Source: JACCZX01 sp963791315 (GTDB lineage Bacteria > Pseudomonadota > Gammaproteobacteria > Burkholderiales > Burkholderiaceae_F). Taken from it: 64,000 bases of DNA. Shown here piece by piece: positions 49,348 through 60,053 of this stretch. The position numbers and the translations under genes are program-made. The stretch's first letter is position 1, and the number at the start of each line of letters is the position of its first letter. Under the pieces are notes generated by a model. That model saw only the letters and a list, made by a program, of their open reading frames with translations. It was not told the DNA's origin and did no database searches. The stretch is from assembly GCA_963791315.1 (NCBI GenBank), contig CAWBRQ010000007.1, positions 806,001 through 870,000 on the forward strand, written 5' to 3'.

Positions 49348-50535
49348 TCATCACCGTCGCTGCTGGACACGGATCTGTACAAGTTCACGATGATGCAGGT
49401 GGTGCTGCATCATTTTCCCGGCGCCAGCGTCGAATATCGCTTCAAGTGCCGCAATCCCGGCATCGATCTGGTGCCGCACATTGACGCCATCAATGATGAA
49501 ATCGAGTCGCTTTGCACGCTGCGATTCCGCGAGTCGGAGCTGCAGTATCTGCGCGGTCTGCGCTTCATCAAGAGCGACTTCGTCGACTTTCCTCGGCCTT
49601 TTCCAGCTGAACACGAAGTACATCACGGTCAAGCCCTCGCCGCAGTCGAACGGCGAAATCGACATCGTGATCCGCGGCCCGTGGCTGCACACGATCCTGT
49701 TCGAGATTCCGGTACTGGCGATCGTCAACGAGGTCTACTTCCGTGCGCGGCAAACCGCGGATGACTTTGACGAAGGTCGGCGCCGATTACGCGACAAGAT
49801 CGCACTGCTAAACGAGGACAGCGCGCTCGATGGCGTGCGAATTGCCGACTACGGCACACGCCGGCGGTTTTCGCGCCACTGGCACGAGGAGGTGCTGCTG
49901 CAGCTGAAGGCGAGGCTGGGTGCGAAGCTGGCGGGCACCAGCAATGTGATGTACGCGGCGATGCATGGCATGACGCCGCTGGGCACGATGGCGCACGAGT
50001 ACTTGCAGGCATGCCAGGCACTCGGTCCACGACTGCGGGATTCGCAGACCTTCGGTTTCGAAGATGTGGGCGCGCGAGTATCGAGGCGATCTCGGTATCG
50101 CGCTGTCGGATGTGTACGGAATGGATGCGTTCCTGCGCGATTTCGATATGTACTTCTGCAAACTGTTCGACGGCGCGCGGCACGATTCGGGGGATCCGCT
50201 GGCTTGGGGGGAGCGTTTTATCGCCCACTATCAACGCAACCGCGTTGATCCACGAACCAAGACACTTGTGTTCTCTGACTCGCTGACAATTCCGAAAGTC
50301 ATCGAGCTGTATCTGCGCTTCCGTGATCGCGCACGGACCGCCTTTGGAGTCGGTACCAACTTGACCAACGACGTCGGGCTACACGCCGCTGCAGATCGTG
50401 ATCAAAATGGTCCGGTGCAACGGGCAACCGGTCGCGAAGCTGTCCGACTCGCCCGACAAAAACCTGTGCGACGATCCGGCTTATTTGGCGTATCTGCGCC
50501 AGGTGTTCAGTATCTCGCCCGCGACTTCCCACTAG
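49344..50535 (+). CDS. pncB: nicotinate phosphoribosyltransferase, split by four surplus bases
   Basis: The joined about 396-residue protein runs MIITSLLDTDLYKFTMMQ, IKSDFVDFLGLFQLNTKY, TSNVMYAAMHGMTPLGTMAH, WAREYRGDLGIALSDVYG, GTNLTNDVGYTPLQIVIK, matching Burkholderia PncB throughout. The surplus bases lie near 49356, 49591, 50066 and 50376. PncB converts nicotinate, PRPP and ATP to nicotinate mononucleotide in NAD salvage. Conservation continues to the stop at 50533-50535, which argues against a decaying gene. Confidence 0.88.
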
Positions 50536-50540
50536 CTTCG

Positions 50541-51745
50541 ATGCCGCGCTTATCCCGCCGCGCCGACTCACTCGGCACCGAGAATGCATTCGTCGTACTC
50601 GCGGAGGTCAATCGGCTGATGCGCGAAGGGCGCGACATTGTTTCGTTCTGCATCGGGCAACCCGACTTTCCGACGCCCTCGCACATTCAGGACGCCGCAA
50701 TCGATGCAGTGCGCAGCGGTAAACACGGCTACACGCCATCGGCCGGAATCGACGAGCTGCGCGCAGCTGCCGCCAAGTCGATGGGCGCGTTGCGCGGGCT
50801 TGATATTGCAGCGGATGAAGTTGTCGTTGGCGCTGGCGCCAAGCCGTTCATTGCCTACACGATTGCGAGTGTCACCGACTACGGTGCCGGCGATGAGGTC
50901 ATTTATCCTGTGCCGGGCTTTCCAATCTACGAATCTCAAATCGTTGCCAACGGCGCGGTGCCAGTTTCGCTTCCGTTGTCCGAGTCGCGCGGATTTGCAT
51001 TTGACCCCGCCGCGCTGGCGGCCCGTATCGGACCCAAGACCCGTTTGCTGATTCTTAACACGCCTCACAATCCCACCGGCGGAATTGCTGGCTCGTGCGC
51101 GATCTGGAAGCGATTGCGGCCGTGTTACGAATGCATCCGCAGGTTTGGATCTTCGCCGACGAGATCTACAGCAAGCTCGTCTATGACGGCGAGTTCAGCT
51201 CAATCGCGTCGCTACCAGGAATGCGCGAACGGACAATCATTTCCGACGGCGCGTCGAAGACCTATGCAATGACCGGGTGGCGCATCGGCTTTGCCGCCAA
51301 CCAGGCTCTGGCGCCGGCGTTTACGCGCTGGATCACGAATACCGAATCGTGTGCGTCGCAGATCAGCCAGTGGGCAGCGGTTGCCGCGCTCACCGGCCCG
51401 CAGCATGACGCCGAACGCATGAAGCAAAGTTTTCGGCAGCGTCGCGATCTCATCGTTCGACTGTTAAATGGGCTGCCAGGATTTCGATGCGCGCCGCCGG
51501 GCGGCGCGTTCTACGCGTGGCCGAACGTCACCGAAGCGTGTCGCATCGTCGGCGCGAAAGACTCGGAGGAGCTGCGAACGCGGCTGCTGCACGAGGCCGG
51601 CGTTGCGGTGCTGGCGGACATTCACTTCGGACCGCGCGTTGAAAGCGACGGGCAACACATTCGCTTTTCGTATGCGGCCAGCGAAGCGGCGATTGAAGAC
51701 GGCGTGCGCAGGATCGATGCGTTCATGCGCAAGGCACGGCGCTAA
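50541..51745 (+). CDS. class I/II pyridoxal-phosphate aminotransferase, two surplus bases
   Basis: About 400 residues. FCIGQPDFPTP, HGYTPSAGIDELRAA, PGFPIYESQI and NTPHNPTGG are in the first frame; ADEIYSKLVYDG, the PLP-Lys motif SDGASKTYAMTGWRIGF and the C-terminal domain are in the second. Removing bases near 51087 (ATT G CTG) and 51094 (GCT C GTG) joins them as GGILAVRDLEAIA. Aspartate-family fold; the amino donor and acceptor are unknown. It starts six bases after pncB. Confidence 0.85.
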
Positions 51746-51774
51746 CAAAACATGACGCTCTGCGTAGCGCATTG

Positions 51775-53056
51775 ATGATTGCTCCGTCGATCGCATTCGC
51801 GAGTGTCGGTACTTTCGCGGGGCCGACTGTCGTCGGCATCCCGGTCGAATTCATTTTGTTCGCCACGGTCCTGCTCGGTGTCGCGCTGTTTCACCACTAC
51901 ACGTTTCCGATCGCCGCCGGCGGCGCGCTTTTGATTGCGCTGTACAAGATTTTATTTTCGCCGTTCAAGACCGGCGCCGGTTGGAGCGGCTTCGCCGCGC
52001 ACCTGGCTCACGAATGGGTCATTTTGGTCAACCTGCTTCTGTTGCTGCTCGGATTCGCGTTGCTGGCCAAGCACTTTGAGGACACTCGTGTTCCAAACGC
52101 GTTGCCGCGCATCCTGCCCGACGATTGGAAGGGCTGTTTCATGTTGCTCGTGATCGTCTTTGTGTTGTCGAGCTTTCTTGACAACATCGCGGCCGCATTG
52201 ATCGGCGGTGCGATGGCGCACACAGTGTTCCGCGCCAAGGTGCACATTGGCTATCTAGCTGCGATCGTTGCTGCATCCAACGCGGGTGGCGCAGGCAGCG
52301 TGATCGGCGACACGACGACGACGATGATGTGGATTGCCGGCATCGGGCCGCTCGAAGTGGCGGAAGCGGCGGTCGGCGCATCTATTGCACTCGTCATCTT
52401 TGGTATACCTGCATCGCTGCAGCAGCAGCGCTACTCACCGATCCAGCGCGATGCCGACGCCGGAGTTGTGATCGACTGGGCTCGAGTCGGCGTGGTCGCA
52501 TTCATCCTGATTGCCGCGGTGGTGGTGAACATTACCATTAACACGCGCTTCAACGAGTTGGCCGACTTGTTTCCGTTTCTTAGGTGCCGCGGTGTGGGTC
52601 GCGCTTTTGCTCGCTACGCTAGTTCGCCGCCCCGACTGGCAGCTGCTGCCGGGTGCGCTGAAGGGTTCGTTGTTCCTGCTTTCATTGGTTCTCGCCGCAT
52701 CGATGATGCCGGTCGATCAGTTACCGCTGGCTTCGTGGCAAACCGCGCTGGGTCTCGGCTTTTTGTCGTCCGTGTTCGACAACATTCCGCTGACCGCGCT
52801 GGCGATTCGGCAAGGCGGCTACGACTGGGGGTTTCTGGCGTATGCGGTCGGTTTTGGCGGATCGATGATCTGGTTTGGTTCGTCAGCCGGGGTCGCACTC
52901 GCGAGCAGGTACCCGGAAGCGCGCTCGGTCGGCCGTTGGCTGCGTCACGGATGGCATGTGGCCATCGCCTACGTGGTCGGATTCTTCGTGATGGTCGCCA
53001 TCATCGGCTGGCATCCAGGGTCAACGCCGCGCACAAACGTGCCGGTCGGGCGTTGA
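51775..53056 (+). CDS. NhaD/ArsB-superfamily sodium:proton antiporter, one surplus base
   Basis: About 426 residues with 11-12 hydrophobic helices. FLDNIAAALIGGAMAH, SNAGGAGSVIGDTTTTMMWI and SSVFDNIPLTALAIRQGGYD are the paired conserved loops of this ion-transporter superfamily. Removing one base near 52579 (TTT C TTA) joins the frames in FPFLGAAVWVALLLATLV. ATG 51775 is chosen; TTG 51772 directly precedes it. Ion specificity is inferred from family only. Confidence 0.8.
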
Positions 53057-53094
53057 GAAAATCAAATGACACGCACCCTTAGAGGAACTCACGC

Positions 53095-53410
53095 ATGTCC
53101 GACATCAAGCTAGTCAGGCCCCACTCGCTGCCACTGGCGAAGGCAAAGGCGTTGGCGCAGAAAACTGCGGATGCGCTTTCCGAAGAGTACGACCTCACCA
53201 GCGAATGGCACGCCGACACGCTGCGATTTCATCGTTCGGGTGTCGAGGGTCAGATGCACGTGACGCGATTCGGAAATTCGGCTCGATGTAACGCTCGGTC
53301 TGCTGTTAAAGGCGTTCAAGGGAACGATCGCCAGTCACATCGAGCGCAATTTGGACGAGCTGCTGCAAGGCGGAAAGAAGGCGGCAAAGAAAACCGCCCG
53401 CCGAAAATAG
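53095..53410 (+). CDS. polyhydroxyalkanoic-acid-system family protein, one surplus base
   Basis: About 104 residues. It begins MSDIKLVRPHSLPLAKAKAL, typical of the family, then EEYDLTSEWHADTLRFHRSG. Removing one base near 53266 (ACG C GAT) continues it as DSEIRLDVTLGLLLKAFKG and a Lys-rich tail ending at TAG 53408-53410. The family resembles PHA granule-associated proteins; the exact role is unproven. It ends directly against the convergent isomerase gene. Confidence 0.75.
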
Positions 53411-54081
53411 CTACGAAACTCTGCTTCGGGCCGCCGACGATTGGAGCGAGCCTGACGCGCGCGCCCAGCTTGCGGAATCAACGGGATCTTCCCCGTCGAT
53501 GAAGCGCTGCAGGAACGGCAGGTCGTCATAGCCCCAGAACAGTTCGGCGCCCACTGTCATCGTCGGCACGCCAAAGACGCCGTCGGCGATCGCTTGCTCG
53601 GTTTGCCTTCTCAGCTGCGCTTTGCAATCGGGCTGCGACGCCTGCGCGATCAGTGCGGCGCCGTCCAGTTCCGCTTCGATGGCGACTTTCTCGAACCACC
53701 GCCGGCTCGGCGATGTGCATTGCGCGCACCCAGACCGCATCGAACAACGCGTCGACTAACCTCAGCTTCTGATCTGCCTGCAACGGCAACGAGGAGATTC
53801 GAAGCGACAAGCAGAGGATTGAACGGGTGAAAAGCCGGTGCGTTAAGCGGCACGTCGATCAGAGCCGCTTTGCGCACGATGTTCTTCCACATCCACTGCA
53901 TCTTCGGCCGCACTTCGGCGGGCCCCAGCTGCCGGTGCGCTTCGAGCAAGCCAGCGAACAAAACAGGCACCGGCTCGATTCGGTACCCGTTTCGTTCAGC
54001 CAGCGCGGGGAGCTGTGTCCACGCTAGATACGCGTTGGGTGAGATGTAGTCGAAATAAAACCGGATGACTTTGCCGGACAT
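53411..54081 (-). CDS. 2-hydroxychromene-2-carboxylate isomerase-like (DsbA-fold) protein, two surplus bases
   Basis: Three frames join into about 222 residues: VIRFYFDYISPNAYLAWTQL, KMQWMWKNIVRKAALIDVPL, DALFDAVWVRAMHIAEPAVV, and DGVFGVPTMTVGAELFWGYD at the end. These are the conserved parts of the HCCA isomerase/GST-kappa-like family. Surplus bases lie near 53808 (CTT G TCG on the coding strand) and 53693 (GTT C GAG). No naphthalene pathway is nearby, so the true substrate may be another glutathione adduct. Confidence 0.8.
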
Positions 54082-54113
54082 CGCTAAAGCGACCGTCGAG
54101 CACGGTGCGAACA

Positions 54114-54371
54114 CTAGTCTTTCAGGTCCTCGATCAGTGACACGTACTGCTTCATCGCGTCATCGGTCGATGTTCCCTTGACTTCGTTCCACGCGTCCCA
54201 CTTCGCACGGCCGACCATATCGGTGAACCCTGGCCGGGCACCGCTGGCATCGCCGCTGGTAGCTTGCTTGTATAAGCCGTACATTTTCAGCATCGTCTGA
54301 TTGTCGGGGCGTTCCGAAAGATTCTTTGAATCAGCCACCGCCGTTTCGAATTGAGTTTTCAAATCGCTCAT
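54114..54371 (-). CDS. acyl-CoA-binding protein
   Basis: 85 residues, a complete ACBP four-helix protein: SDLKTQFETAVADSKNL, then MLKMYGLYKQATSGD and GRAKWDAWNEVKG, with the Tyr/Lys residues that bind the CoA head group. It buffers and delivers long-chain acyl-CoA. Start ATG 54371. The gene diverges from the WS/DGAT gene with 62 bases between starts, consistent with supplying acyl-CoA for neutral-lipid synthesis. The frame stays open far upstream, antisense to WS/DGAT, but that extension is not coding. Confidence 0.93.
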   Translation of the reverse strand: MSDLKTQFETAVADSKNLSERPDNQTMLKMYGLYKQATSGDASGARPGFTDMVGRAKWDAWNEVKGTSTDDAMKQYVSLIEDLKD

Positions 54372-54433
54372 AGGTCTCCTCTTGGGGTTGCGTCGCACGA
54401 CTATTATGCAGCGGGGAAATGGGAGTAGAGCCG

Positions 54434-55940
54434 ATGCGTGAACGGATGTCTGCTGTCGATACCGCCTGGCTGCGGATGGATTCAGACAAGAACCTGATGA
54501 TGATCGTCGGCGTCTACGAGTTCGACGGCAAGGTCGACTTCGCGCGCTTAGCGTGATCTGCTGCGCGAGCGCCTCGTTGTGCATCGCCGGTTTCGCAGCC
54601 GTGTCGTTCGCGATATGACAGGTTACTACTGGGAGGAGGTCGATGACTTCGATCTGAACGACCACCTGCTCCGCACGAAACTGCCGGGACGCGGCACGGT
54701 GGCGGATCTGAAAAAGTTTGTTGGCGAGCTGGCTTCGCAGCCGCTCGACGAATCCAAGCCGCTCTGGCAGATGCAATTGGTCGACAACTACGCCGGCGGC
54801 GAAGCGCTGGTGGCGCGCATTCATCATTGCATTGCCGATGGCATTGCATTGATCGGCGTGCTGCTGGCGCTGACTACGGAGCAGGGTGATGACGGATCGC
54901 ACTCCATCGCCCGTCGCGATCACAGTCGCGGCAACGGCGGCTGGGGCGCGCGCCTGCGCCCGCTGACGACGGCAGCGGTAAAGGCGATTGGGACCACGGG
55001 CGACGTCGCAACCACGGTGTTGCGTGGCTACGGTGCGATGCTCGACACCAAGGGAGCTATTTTCGATGCCGCGGTCGGATACGCGGGCATTGCCGCCCAA
55101 GTTGCAAAGGACGCCGCGGCGATTGCATTGATGTCGAACGACAATTCCACCAGCCTCAAAGGAAAACCCTCCGGCGCCAAAGTGGTCGCCTGGAACGAGC
55201 CGATCGCGGTGAATGACGTCAAAGCCGTCGGCAAGGCGCTCGGCTGTTCGATCAATGACGTGCTGCTCGCCTGCGTCGCAGGCGCGATTCGTTCGTATCT
55301 GCTGACTCGCGGCGAACAAGTCGACGGTTGCGAATTGCGCGCGATGGTTCCTGTCAATCTGCGCGATCCGCGCAAGTGGAAAGAGCTCGGTAACAAGTTC
55401 GGCCTGGTGCCGCTGCTGCTACCGATCGGTGTTGAGAATCCGATCGCGCGCGTTTTCGAGGTGCGGCGACGCATGGAAGAGCTAAAAACCGGATACACGG
55501 CGGTGATATCGATGGCGCTGTTGGGTGCCGCCGGTTTTGCGCCGCACATTGTGCAGACGCTCGCGCTCGATTTTCTTGCGCGCAAAGCCAGCGCAGTGAT
55601 GACCAATGTTCCCGGGCCGCAGCAGCCGATCTATCTGGCCGGCGCGCGCGTCACACGGCTGATGTTCTGGGTGCCGCAATCGGGCGACATCGGCATTGGT
55701 GTGTCGATCCTGTCTTACAACGGTGGGGTCCAGTTCGGGTTGATCGCCGACCGCGCGCTGTGTGCGCATCCGCAGCAGATCATTGATCGCTTCGAACCGG
55801 AATTTGAAAAGCTGGTGCACGCGCTTTGCATGCTGCCGTGGGGCCAGGCTGTCGACGCGGCGGGCGCGCACGACCGGCTGTTTGCCGTGGCACCGCGCAG
55901 GCGCGCCAATCGCTTGAAAAGCAGCGCGCGAATGCGGTAG
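54434..55940 (+). CDS. wax ester synthase/diacylglycerol acyltransferase (WS/DGAT), one surplus base
   Basis: About 500 residues. The N terminus, RMSAVDTAWLRMDSDKNLMM, is in one frame and the rest, with the catalytic HHCIADG motif and the later NDVLLACVAGAIRSYL and MTNVPGPQQPIYLAG, is in the next. Removing one base near 54549 (TTA G CGT) gives ARLRDLLRERL across the join. The enzyme esterifies acyl-CoA with fatty alcohols or diacylglycerol, building storage lipid. Confidence 0.9.
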
Positions 55941-56026
55941 AAAGATAGACGCAGCTCGAGCCGGGCTATCAAAATGCGAGGCAATATTAGAGGGTTTGAG
56001 CACCCCATTTTTGGAGGTTCAAAGCT

Positions 56027-57200
56027 ATGCGCAACTTAATCACGTTAGTGATTACCGCCTTCGCGACGGCGATGTCACTCGCCGCCCACGCGGCGCCGCC
56101 GCCAGCCCGCGCCGTCGATTACGCGCGTGATGGTGGTGGCCGACACATCGGACGAGAGCTCGGATCTATTGACGGTCGCCGTCGCCGGCACACCTTTGCA
56201 GCGCACGCTCGGCGGGCGGGTAGCGGTGCTTCCGATGCGTGACATGTTCGATGCGATGCGCGCTACGCGCACCGGCGAGTACGACGTCATTGTTGGTCCC
56301 GCCCACGTCGCTGCTTCTGCTCTCGTGCATGGGTACGAGCTGATCGGTTCTACCGCAGGGTCGACGAAGTACGTGCTGGTCGGTTCGCCTACGATCAAAA
56401 CGCTGACGGACTTGAAAGGCCGCCGCGCTTATTTTCCGGCGCAGGATTCGCTACGCAGCTATGTCGCGCGCGGATTGCTGCAGGAAGCCGGCATGACACC
56501 GCGCACGTTAAAGCATGTGACTTACGGTCAAACCAGCGGAGCGGGCTTGATCTCGATGACCGGCGGCGGTTCTGACGCAACAGTGGCACTCGAAAGCGAG
56601 TGGAACCAGTGGTCGCAGGCGCATCCGAAAAGCGGTGTCGTGCTGGCGACTTCGCGCGAGATGCCGACTGGCGTAACGGTCGTTGTGAAGAAAGATACGC
56701 CGGAGCCCGTTCGGCGTGCGGTCATGCAATGGCTGGCATCACCGGACAATTTGGTTCCCAACGCCGGGCGCGTCGTGCCGGCATCCAACGCTGCGCCGTA
56801 TGAGTACGTCGCCGGTTTGGGTCTGTTCACTCCGACGGATCTGAAAGGGGTGACGCGCGTGACGGCTAAACAGGCCTTTGAGCTAAGCCAGAAAGGCGCG
56901 CGGCTGATCGATGTGCGCACCGAGCGCGAATACAACACTAAGCACGCACGCGGTTCGATTCTGATTCCGTACGGAGAGAAGAGTCTGAAGGCGCTCGACT
57001 TTGATTCGAAAGCAGATTCGTTCGGCGGGTTGTCGAAGCTCGACAAGTCGCAGCCCGTTGTCTTCTTTTGCAACGGTGCCGAGTGCTGGAAGTCGTACAA
57101 GGCGTCGAAGGTCGCCGCCGAATCGGGGTTTACTTCGGTGTATTGGCTGCGGGGCGGTATGCCTGAGTGGACCAACGAGAATCTGCCTACCAATCCGTAG
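56027..57200 (+). CDS. periplasmic PhnD-like binding domain fused to a rhodanese domain, one surplus base
   Basis: About 390 residues. A Sec signal peptide, MRNLITLVITAFATAMSLAA, is followed by a PhnD-like type II binding domain (GEYDVIVGPAHVAASALVHG, LKGRRAYFPAQDSLRSYVA) and a C-terminal rhodanese domain (LIDVRTEREYNTKHA, catalytic Cys in FFCNGAECWKSYKAS). The frames meet in a Pro-rich stretch around 56097-56110. A strong GGAGG lies nine bases before ATG 56027. It may bind an anion or sulfur compound and transfer sulfur; this is inference from domains. Confidence 0.78.
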
Positions 57201-57218
57201 CGTGCGCTCAATCTTCGA

Positions 57219-57947
57219 GTGACGACTCAGGCTCTGTTTCGCGAAGACGCTTACCTGCGCGAGTGCGACGCGGTCGTGACGCGCGTGGGTGACGAAGGTG
57301 TCGAGCTCGACCGGACCGTTTTCTATCCTCTTGGTGGTGGCCAGGCCGGCGACTCAGGATTCATCGTTACTGCCGATGGCACGCGCCTGCGCGTGATCGA
57401 TACGCGCAAGGTCAAGCGCGAAGACGCCACTCCCGACGATGCGCTGCACGTGATCGATCCGGCCACCGAATGGCGCGGTCACGTGGCCGCTGGAATGCCG
57501 GTGCGCGCTCTGATCGACTGGGATCGTCGCTACCGACACATGCGTTTTCACACGGCGACACACCTGCTGTGCGCGGTGGTCAAGCAAATGGTCGATGGAT
57601 GCAGCATTACGAACGATTACGCCCGACTCGATTTTGCGATGACCGACCTGCTCGACAAGCAACACGTTCAGGATGAACTCGACGCACTGATTGCGACCGC
57701 CACGCCGGTTGACTGCGAATGGATCAGCGACGATGAAATGCGCGCCAATCCGCAGCTGGTCAAGTCAATGAGCGTCAGCCCGCCGATCGGCTTCGGCCGT
57801 GTGCGTCTGTTGCGCGTTCGCGATATCGATCTGCAGCCGTGTGGCGGCACACACGTGGCAAACACTGCAGAGATCGGAGCGGTTCGTGTGGCCAAGATCG
57901 AAAAGAAGAGCGCGAAGACGCGCCGCGTGGTGCTCGAGTTTGCTTGA
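57219..57947 (+). CDS. alaX: AlaX-type alanyl-tRNA editing protein
   Basis: 242 residues, GTG start. The editing-domain zinc motifs are HTATHLL (near residue 111) and CGGTH (near residue 208), with FYPLGGGQAGDSGF before them. It hydrolyses Ser- or Gly-mischarged tRNA-Ala as a free-standing editor. It is uninterrupted and follows the rhodanese gene by 18 bases. Confidence 0.93.
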   Translation: MTTQALFREDAYLRECDAVVTRVGDEGVELDRTVFYPLGGGQAGDSGFIVTADGTRLRVIDTRKVKREDATPDDALHVIDPATEWRGHVAAGMPVRALIDWDRRYRHMRFHTATHLLCAVVKQMVDGCSITNDYARLDFAMTDLLDKQHVQDELDALIATATPVDCEWISDDEMRANPQLVKSMSVSPPIGFGRVRLLRVRDIDLQPCGGTHVANTAEIGAVRVAKIEKKSAKTRRVVLEFA

Positions 57948-57984
57948 TCGTTGGCGGCGGTAGGACCGCCGGTGGAACTATCGT

Positions 57985-59493
57985 TTGAACGCACAAACTG
58001 ATCGGCGTGGGTTCTTGCGTGGCTCCGGCGCACTTGCTGCCGCCACGCTGACTGGGACGCTGGGTGCTTACGCACGCAGGGCCGAGGCGGCCTGCGGCGG
58101 CTTCTCGGGTCAGGTCGCAGGGCCGTACGGTCCCATTGCGCCGGTCGCTGATCAATCTACCGGATTGCCTTTGCTGCAGTTGCCGGCCGGATTTCAATAC
58201 GCGTCGTATGCGTGGAGTGGCGATGCCATGCTCGATGGCCGACCATGCCCCGACCGTCACGACGGCATGGCCGTCGTCACGACGCGCAAGACGAGTCGCG
58301 GCGACGAACATGTACTGATACGCAATCATGAACGCGCACTCGGTCCAACATCATCGATGATCGCGGCGCAAGGGCACTACGATCGTGGAACGATCGGGGG
58401 ACGCAGCGCACTTGGTGGCGCCACGAATCTCGTGTTTCGCGGCGTCAGCTGGGTTTCGGTCGAAGCGAGTCTTGGCGGCACGCTGATCAACTGCGCGGGT
58501 GGCGCGACGCCTTGGGGTTCTTGGTTGACGTGTGAAGAAACGCTAAGTAATGAAGTATCGACGCAAGGCAAGCGGCACGGCTATGTGTTCGAGGTTGCCG
58601 CGAATGCGTCGCAGACGACCGGGAATCCAATCATCGGTATGGGTCGCTTCTCGCACGAAGCCGCAGCCGTCGATCCCATCACTGGCTATGTTTACCTGAC
58701 AGAAGATCTGCGCAACCTGTCCGGCTTCTACCGCTTCCTTCCGAACGACGTCACGGGCCGGCTTGGATCGCTGGAGGCGGGTGGCCGACTGCAGGCGGCC
58801 AAGGTGGTCGGAGTAAGCAACGCGAGCTTAATCACCGCAAGGCGATGCGACGAATACACCCTCGAGTGGGTCGACATCAGCGATCCCGATCGGGATGCTG
58901 CCGAGGTCGGCGCGCCGCCGCTGCGTGGCTTCGCCGTCAATCCACGCGGCAGCGGTCCGTTCGTTCAAGCGTGGTCGAGTGGCGCGTTGCAGCTCGCGCG
59001 CGCTGAGGGGCTTTGGTATTCGGCGGGCAAGATATACATCGTCGATACCGCGACCGGAGTAGATGGCGCCAACCGTCCAGGCCGTGGCAAGGGAGCAGTG
59101 TGGGAGCTCGATCTCGCGACGATGAAGCTGAAAGCGATTTTCGTCAGCGACGATCAGCTGGTTGGCAACAATCCGGACAACATCACCGTCAGCCCGCGAG
59201 GTGGAATCATCGTCTGCGAAGACGGTGGCAGCTCGATCGATGCATTCGGTTCCGGCACGCGCCTGCTCGGGATCAGCGCGGAAGGCGACTCGTTCATCTT
59301 CTGCAAGAACAACATCGACCTGAGCGCTGCGCAGGTCTCCAGCATCGACAAGAAGATCGCGCCAGCCAACTACCGCGACTCTGAGTTTGCCGGCGCGTGC
59401 TGGGAGCCGTCGGGCCGTGTGCTTTTCTGCAACGTTCAATCGCCCGGAATCACGTTTGCGATCTGGGGTCCCTGGGGCCGTAGCGGCGTCTAA
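57985..59493 (+). CDS. PhoX-like (DUF839) alkaline phosphatase family protein
   Basis: 502 residues, TTG start. The N terminus, DRRGFLRGSGALAAATLTG, is a twin-arginine (Tat) signal, so the folded enzyme is exported. PWGSWLTCEETLSNE and GRFSHEAAAVDPITGYVYLT are DUF839/PhoX signatures, and the C-terminal half is a beta-propeller with DNITVSPRGGIIVCEDGG. PhoX enzymes are calcium/iron-dependent phosphatases. No Pho regulatory genes are in the window. The frame is unbroken. Confidence 0.85.
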   Translation: MNAQTDRRGFLRGSGALAAATLTGTLGAYARRAEAACGGFSGQVAGPYGPIAPVADQSTGLPLLQLPAGFQYASYAWSGDAMLDGRPCPDRHDGMAVVTTRKTSRGDEHVLIRNHERALGPTSSMIAAQGHYDRGTIGGRSALGGATNLVFRGVSWVSVEASLGGTLINCAGGATPWGSWLTCEETLSNEVSTQGKRHGYVFEVAANASQTTGNPIIGMGRFSHEAAAVDPITGYVYLTEDLRNLSGFYRFLPNDVTGRLGSLEAGGRLQAAKVVGVSNASLITARRCDEYTLEWVDISDPDRDAAEVGAPPLRGFAVNPRGSGPFVQAWSSGALQLARAEGLWYSAGKIYIVDTATGVDGANRPGRGKGAVWELDLATMKLKAIFVSDDQLVGNNPDNITVSPRGGIIVCEDGGSSIDAFGSGTRLLGISAEGDSFIFCKNNIDLSAAQVSSIDKKIAPANYRDSEFAGACWEPSGRVLFCNVQSPGITFAIWGPWGRSGV

Positions 59494-59507
59494 CCCGGGC
59501 TTTACGC

Positions 59508-60053
59508 ATGCAGACAATCGTCACGCCTACGTTGACGCTGGAGCCGCTGCTTGCAAGCCATGCGGAAGCGATGTTCGAGGTTCTTAGCGACCCGGTGATC
59601 TACCAATACCTTGACTACCCGCCACCCGCATCCGCCGAATATCTGCGCGGCGTTTATACGCGATTGGAGACTCGGCGCTCGCCCGATGGCAGTCAAGCGT
59701 GGCTGAATTGGGTGATTCGTCCGCGCGATCGACCCTTGGTGGGATACGTGCAGGCGACAGTCGCCTCCGATCGAAGTGCGTATGTCGCGTATGTCCTTGG
59801 CAGCAAGTTTTGGGGCCATGGCTACGCGCAGCGCGCCATGCAGGCGATGCTCGAGCACCTCGCTTCCGCCTGCAGCGTTGAGCGATGCTTGGCGAGCGTT
59901 GAAGTTGAAAATGACCGTTCGATCCGGCTGCTAGAACGCCTTGGCTTTCACCTCATGGAGACGCACGATCTGCGCGGACATCAGCTTTCGGCGACCGAGC
60001 GTATGTTCACGCGGTCGTTGACACCGAAGGGCACACGCAATGCAGACGATTGA
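59508..60053 (+). CDS. GNAT family N-acetyltransferase
   Basis: 181 residues. Starts TLTLEPLLASHAEAMFEVL and has the acetyl-CoA-binding segment LGSKFWGHGYAQRAMQAML, then VENDRSIRLLERLGF, standard for RimJ/RimL-like acetyltransferases. The acceptor is unknown. It overlaps the start of the next gene by 14 bases, and the following four genes are similarly packed, so this is probably one transcript. Confidence 0.82.
   Translation: MQTIVTPTLTLEPLLASHAEAMFEVLSDPVIYQYLDYPPPASAEYLRGVYTRLETRRSPDGSQAWLNWVIRPRDRPLVGYVQATVASDRSAYVAYVLGSKFWGHGYAQRAMQAMLEHLASACSVERCLASVEVENDRSIRLLERLGFHLMETHDLRGHQLSATERMFTRSLTPKGTRNADD

Noticed and set aside
54372..55319. Upstream extension of the ACBP frame, about 315 codons, minus strand
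   Set aside because: It is antisense to the WS/DGAT gene and low in recognisable sequence; only the last 85 residues are ACBP.
55990..56016. Possible terminator after the WS/DGAT gene (GGGT-loop-ACCC then ATTTTT)
   Set aside because: The stem is only four base pairs and the run overlaps the ribosome-binding site of the next gene; too weak to call.
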